Assembly: GCA_900708905.1 (NCBI GenBank)
Contig: CAADRB010000071.1
Location: 363,825-427,824, forward strand
Source of the DNA: Hymenolepis diminuta
Taxonomy: Eukaryota; Platyhelminthes; Cestoda; Cyclophyllidea; Hymenolepididae
DNA length: 64,000 nucleotides
Direction: 5' to 3'
This document shows, piece by piece, positions 63,301 to 64,000 of this stretch (position 1 is its first letter; every line of letters begins with the position of its first letter). A program made the position numbers and the translations under genes. The notes under the pieces were generated by a model that was not told where the DNA came from, ran no database searches, and saw only the letters and a list, made by a program, of their open reading frames with translations.

Positions 63301-63869
63301 TGGCTGTTTGTAAACAGGTTCTTCATTGGATGGTAAAAGCGGTGGAAGCTCGCTAAAATTACATTTTAATAAGCAGATAACCGATAATGCCCAAAATGGA
63401 TAAAAACTAAGCGATATTTTGAACATCTAGGGTTCCATACACACAAGCAATCAAATGTATACCGACAATATTTCTAGCACTTACTAGAATGAGCTAGATT
63501 GGGAAAAGAAAACACGTAAATGATTAGATATATTTAATTAAATATAGACTGGCATTTAGAGGATAGAAAATATACAATAGAAAACATCCAAGTATAGAAA
63601 ACTTAACAGAACTTAAAATAAAAGCAGTAGTATACAATGATGCGATAACTTACTTTTTAAAGGTATTTTGCAATCCCCAAACTTCTCGAGGAATGTGACC
63701 AGGACGCTTTGAATGGGCAGGCCTGACAACGTTTTTCTTCTGAACAAATTAAAATATTTGCAAGAATACACACCTTATCATTTCTGCTTAAAAGAGCTTT
63801 AGTGTCTATCAAAGGCTTTCTCGAACCAGACTCTTCCACATCCAAAATATCAAAAACATCATTAGCCAT
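50867..63869 (-). CDS. DMAP1: DNA methyltransferase 1-associated protein 1 (Swc4/Eaf2 family), complete
   Basis: Ten minus-strand exons: 63774-63869, 63654-63739, 63232-63352, 63111-63188, 62814-63035, 59164-59571, 58854-58922, 58708-58780, 56516-56670, 50867-51310. They join at GT-AG sites with consistent phases to 583 aa. Human DMAP1 is about 467 aa; the extra length is low-complexity sequence. Order: N-terminal region with PPLLPS and KWKWVPF (about 64-97); SANT/Myb-like domain (about 143-200) with DRW and RYYGILAAL; Glu/Arg coiled coil (219-275); Gly/Ser/Ala insert (about 276-337); DMAP1 C-terminal domain GVHL...MKLPSTLGQKR through the Cys-Asp-Tyr region (about 353-436); Ala/Ser-rich tail with RRKR and KKLK nuclear signals. 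Known role: subunit of TIP60/NuA4 acetyltransferase and SRCAP/SWR1 H2A.Z-exchange complexes in the nucleus. Similarity to human DMAP1 is collinear over all exons. Confidence 0.93.
53835..54035 (+). repeat. Repeat family C, copy 1
   Basis: The order is GGGGAGATGAGGAGAGGGAC, a GAGACAATACGAGTTATTTT block, GTGCCACATGGTATGGAAGA, and CGCATCATTTCAAATCGAAT then AGGGAATTACGAGGACC. It is matched in order by 54965-55165. Confidence 0.5.
54375..54445 (+). repeat. Short interspersed repeat G, copy 2
   Basis: Pairs with 23415-23475 over CACTTCGAGAGACCG and flanking bases; see that entry. Confidence 0.5.
54965..55165 (+). repeat. Repeat family C, copy 2
   Basis: ACGAGGAGAAGAAACAATGA, then GTGCGTTATGGATGGGAAAG and TGCATCATTTGAAAATGGAA followed by GAAGGGAGTCCACGAGAAC, matches copy 1 block for block. 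The copies are about 1.1 kb apart in the same orientation. Confidence 0.5.
55715..56155 (+). repeat. Repeat family E, copy 2
   Basis: GTAACAGTGGTTGGGGTACG resembles the terminal repeat at 29687. Further on, CTGAGGACACATGATGATTC and CATAGGGATTCATCCCTCAA occur in the order seen at 29.9-30.25 kb. No right-hand terminal repeat is evident. Confidence 0.35.
56516..56670 (-). CDS. DMAP1: DMAP1 exon 9
   Basis: The acceptor TTTCAATTTCTAG|AT completes the codon split with exon 8, and the donor is AAG|GTATGT. It encodes PCPPATKEIVEAYNRLRSN, then ILLLYDLRGAQLNCDYDLQ. This corresponds to the human segment ending LRSDLVLLYELKQACANCEY. Confidence 0.92.
57095..57185 (-). repeat. tRNA-like SINE head fragment
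   Basis: Minus-strand reading: GGCGGCGAGTTTGCCAAGTC, then AGAGGTCACAAGATCGGTGC, which is head plus B-box. It then runs briefly into the body (GGGCACCAACTACACTGG). Confidence 0.6.
57838..57965 (-). repeat. tRNA-like SINE copy, well preserved
   Basis: Minus-strand reading: GTCGGTGGTGCATTGGTCAC, GTCTGCCATGTCAGAGGACA, CGGGTTTGACTCCCATCGGC (B-box), ATTTGGTGAACGGAATGGCC, then CAACTGCGTTAGTTAAGTCT. Together with 43198-43410 it defines the consensus. Confidence 0.75.
58708..58780 (-). CDS. DMAP1: DMAP1 exon 8
   Basis: The acceptor GCTTGCAG|ATG and donor ATGG|GTAAGG leave a phase-1 end. The exon encodes MKLPSTLGQKRIRIIENFLS, then HYQM. The first part is nearly the human MKLPSSVGQKKIKALEQML. It is preceded by a 73-nt intron. 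Confidence 0.93.
58854..58922 (-). CDS. DMAP1: DMAP1 exon 7 (23 codons)
   Basis: The acceptor GTTGTTATTTTAG|TCT and donor GGG|GTTAGT bound a 69-bp phase-0 exon. It encodes SFTANLTFHDLSKTPGVHLN then SQG, corresponding to the human FPDFKSAGVTLRSQR just before MKLPS. It is easily missed by open-reading-frame searches. Confidence 0.85.
59164..59571 (-). CDS. DMAP1: DMAP1 exon 6 (coiled coil and low-complexity insert)
   Basis: The acceptor TCTCCTACCTAG|ATT and donor TTG|GTAAGT give 408 bp in phase 0. It encodes IRGTNL...RRKQLNLLHGRSKEE, an Glu/Arg heptad-rich ERLVTELERIETRRRVREKK then QQDLQKIL, then a Gly/Ser/Ala/Thr-rich insert. The human counterpart of the coiled coil ends DLQKLITAAD. Confidence 0.93.
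59572..62813. other. DMAP1 intron 5 (3.2 kb)
   Basis: It holds a minus-strand SINE at 60930-61045 and a pyrimidine-rich patch at about 60090-60200. Exons 5 and 6 join in phase 0, so nothing is missing. Open frames within it have no recognisable product. Confidence 0.6.
60930..61045 (-). repeat. tRNA-like SINE copy
   Basis: Minus-strand reading: GCGTAGGCTGGTGCATCGGT, GTCTGCCGTGTCAGAGTTCA, CAAGTTAGATTCCCATTGGT, ATCCAGTAAACGGAATAGCC, then AACCGCTCTGGTTAAGTCTG. Confidence 0.75.
62814..63035 (-). CDS. DMAP1: DMAP1 exon 5 (SANT/Myb-like domain)
   Basis: The acceptor CTCTCATTATAG|CAT and donor AAA|GTAAGT give 222 bp in phase 0. It encodes HIEVPTYTDTDYKAYLQDNK, WNQTRTAHLMDLARQFDVRF, then DRWDTEKFPPR and MKARYYGILAALDK. 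Each block has a counterpart in the human protein (VPVYSEQEYQLYL, LSRRFDLRF, DLKERYYHI). Confidence 0.95.
63111..63188 (-). CDS. DMAP1: DMAP1 exon 4 (26 codons)
   Basis: It is bounded by CTTTTTTAG|GAT and AAA|GTAATA in phase 0. It encodes DNLELYHWRREGSDATDEYD then FARLNK. The human segment is MFFHWRR...YPFARFNK. The intron before it is 43 nt and the one after it 75 nt. Confidence 0.92.
63232..63352 (-). CDS. DMAP1: DMAP1 exon 3
   Basis: The acceptor GTAATTTTAG|C completes an Asn codon with exon 2, and the donor is AAA|GTAGGT. It encodes ELPPLLPSNEEPVYK, then RIRKWKWVPFKNAARK. The human protein has APPLLPSD and VRPWKWMPFTNPARK. Confidence 0.92.
63654..63739 (-). CDS. DMAP1: DMAP1 exon 2
   Basis: It is bounded by AATTTGTTCAG|AAG and AA|GTAAGT, leaving two bases for the next exon. 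It encodes KKNVVRPAHSKRPGHIPREV then WGLQNTFK. The human counterpart is FKRPEGMHREVYALLYSDK. Confidence 0.9.
63774..63869 (-). CDS. DMAP1: DMAP1 exon 1 (start codon)
   Basis: The start at 63867-63869 gives MANDVFDILDVEESGSRKPL then IDTKALLSRNDK, aligned with the human N-terminus (VRDILELGG). An upstream in-frame ATG at 63969-63971 would add a hydrophobic leader unsuited to a nuclear protein. A good acceptor (GCATTTGTTTTAG at 63902) lies between the two, so the upstream part is probably intron or spliced-off leader. The donor is AAG|GTGTGT, and the following intron is only 34 nt. Confidence 0.87.
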
Positions 63870-64000
63870 TCTGTGCAAATTAGGCTCTTCTTCCCAGTCA
63901 ACTAAAACAAATGCCAAAATTAGCAGCGGTAATTCAGCTAAATATAATATTCCATATATAGTTTTATTCATATTTTAATAGTTCGTTCCATTCCAATGAG

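Noticed and set aside
63870..63971. Upstream ATG adding a hydrophobic leader to DMAP1
   Set aside because: DMAP1 is a nuclear protein without a signal sequence, and a strong splice acceptor separates the two ATGs.
1..64000. CRISPR arrays, prokaryotic operons, rRNA genes, viral genes
   Set aside because: The two recognisable genes are spliced animal genes. No regularly spaced direct repeats, long intronless operons or rRNA-like blocks were seen.

Overview
The window looks like AT-rich nuclear DNA from an invertebrate animal. Both recognisable genes lie on the minus strand and are split by GT-AG introns, with long repeat-filled stretches around them. A parasitic flatworm is the most likely source. 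The DMAP1 gene has very short introns near its 5' end (34, 43, 75 and 73 nt) and kilobase introns towards its 3' end, a pattern I associate with tapeworms and schistosomes. The AT-rich composition would suit a Hymenolepis-like tapeworm or a schistosome. This assignment is inference; no sequence here names the species.

Layout. (1) About 0.4-17.7 kb, minus strand: a glutamate-gated-chloride-channel-like Cys-loop receptor. Four phase-compatible coding exons (16914-17675, 11316-11531, 8358-8516, 2306-2596) give 476 codons covering signal peptide, ligand-binding domain, TM1-TM3 and a Cys-rich intracellular loop. The TM4 exon is not convincingly found; a weak candidate is at 388-447. A CCAAT-containing, less AT-rich promoter-like stretch lies at about 17.85-18.15 kb. 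(2) About 18.2-50.8 kb: 32 kb with no gene I can name. It holds a reverse-transcriptase fossil (18.46-18.79 kb), a nearly identical 581-bp duplication (23632-24212 and 34257-34837), many tRNA-like SINE copies, other interspersed families, and three unexplained coding-like islands (32-33 kb, 35.8-36.4 kb, 41.3-41.7 kb). (3) 50.87-63.87 kb, minus strand: a complete ten-exon DMAP1 (Swc4/Eaf2 family) gene predicting 583 aa, with repeats in its three large introns.

The two genes do not appear to work together. The receptor would be a neuromuscular or neuronal membrane channel. DMAP1 is a nuclear chromatin subunit of TIP60/NuA4 and SRCAP/SWR1-type complexes.

The most interesting object is the receptor. 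Its principal ligand face (SYG loop B; TGxYxC loop C) looks intact. Both complementary-face arginines that hold glutamate in nematode GluCl are replaced (Leu100, Val119), the pore 6' residue is Leu instead of Thr, the ivermectin-linked M3 glycine is Ala, and the intracellular loop carries ten cysteines with a duplicated CxCC motif. It may be an obligate heteromeric or non-glutamate member of the family.
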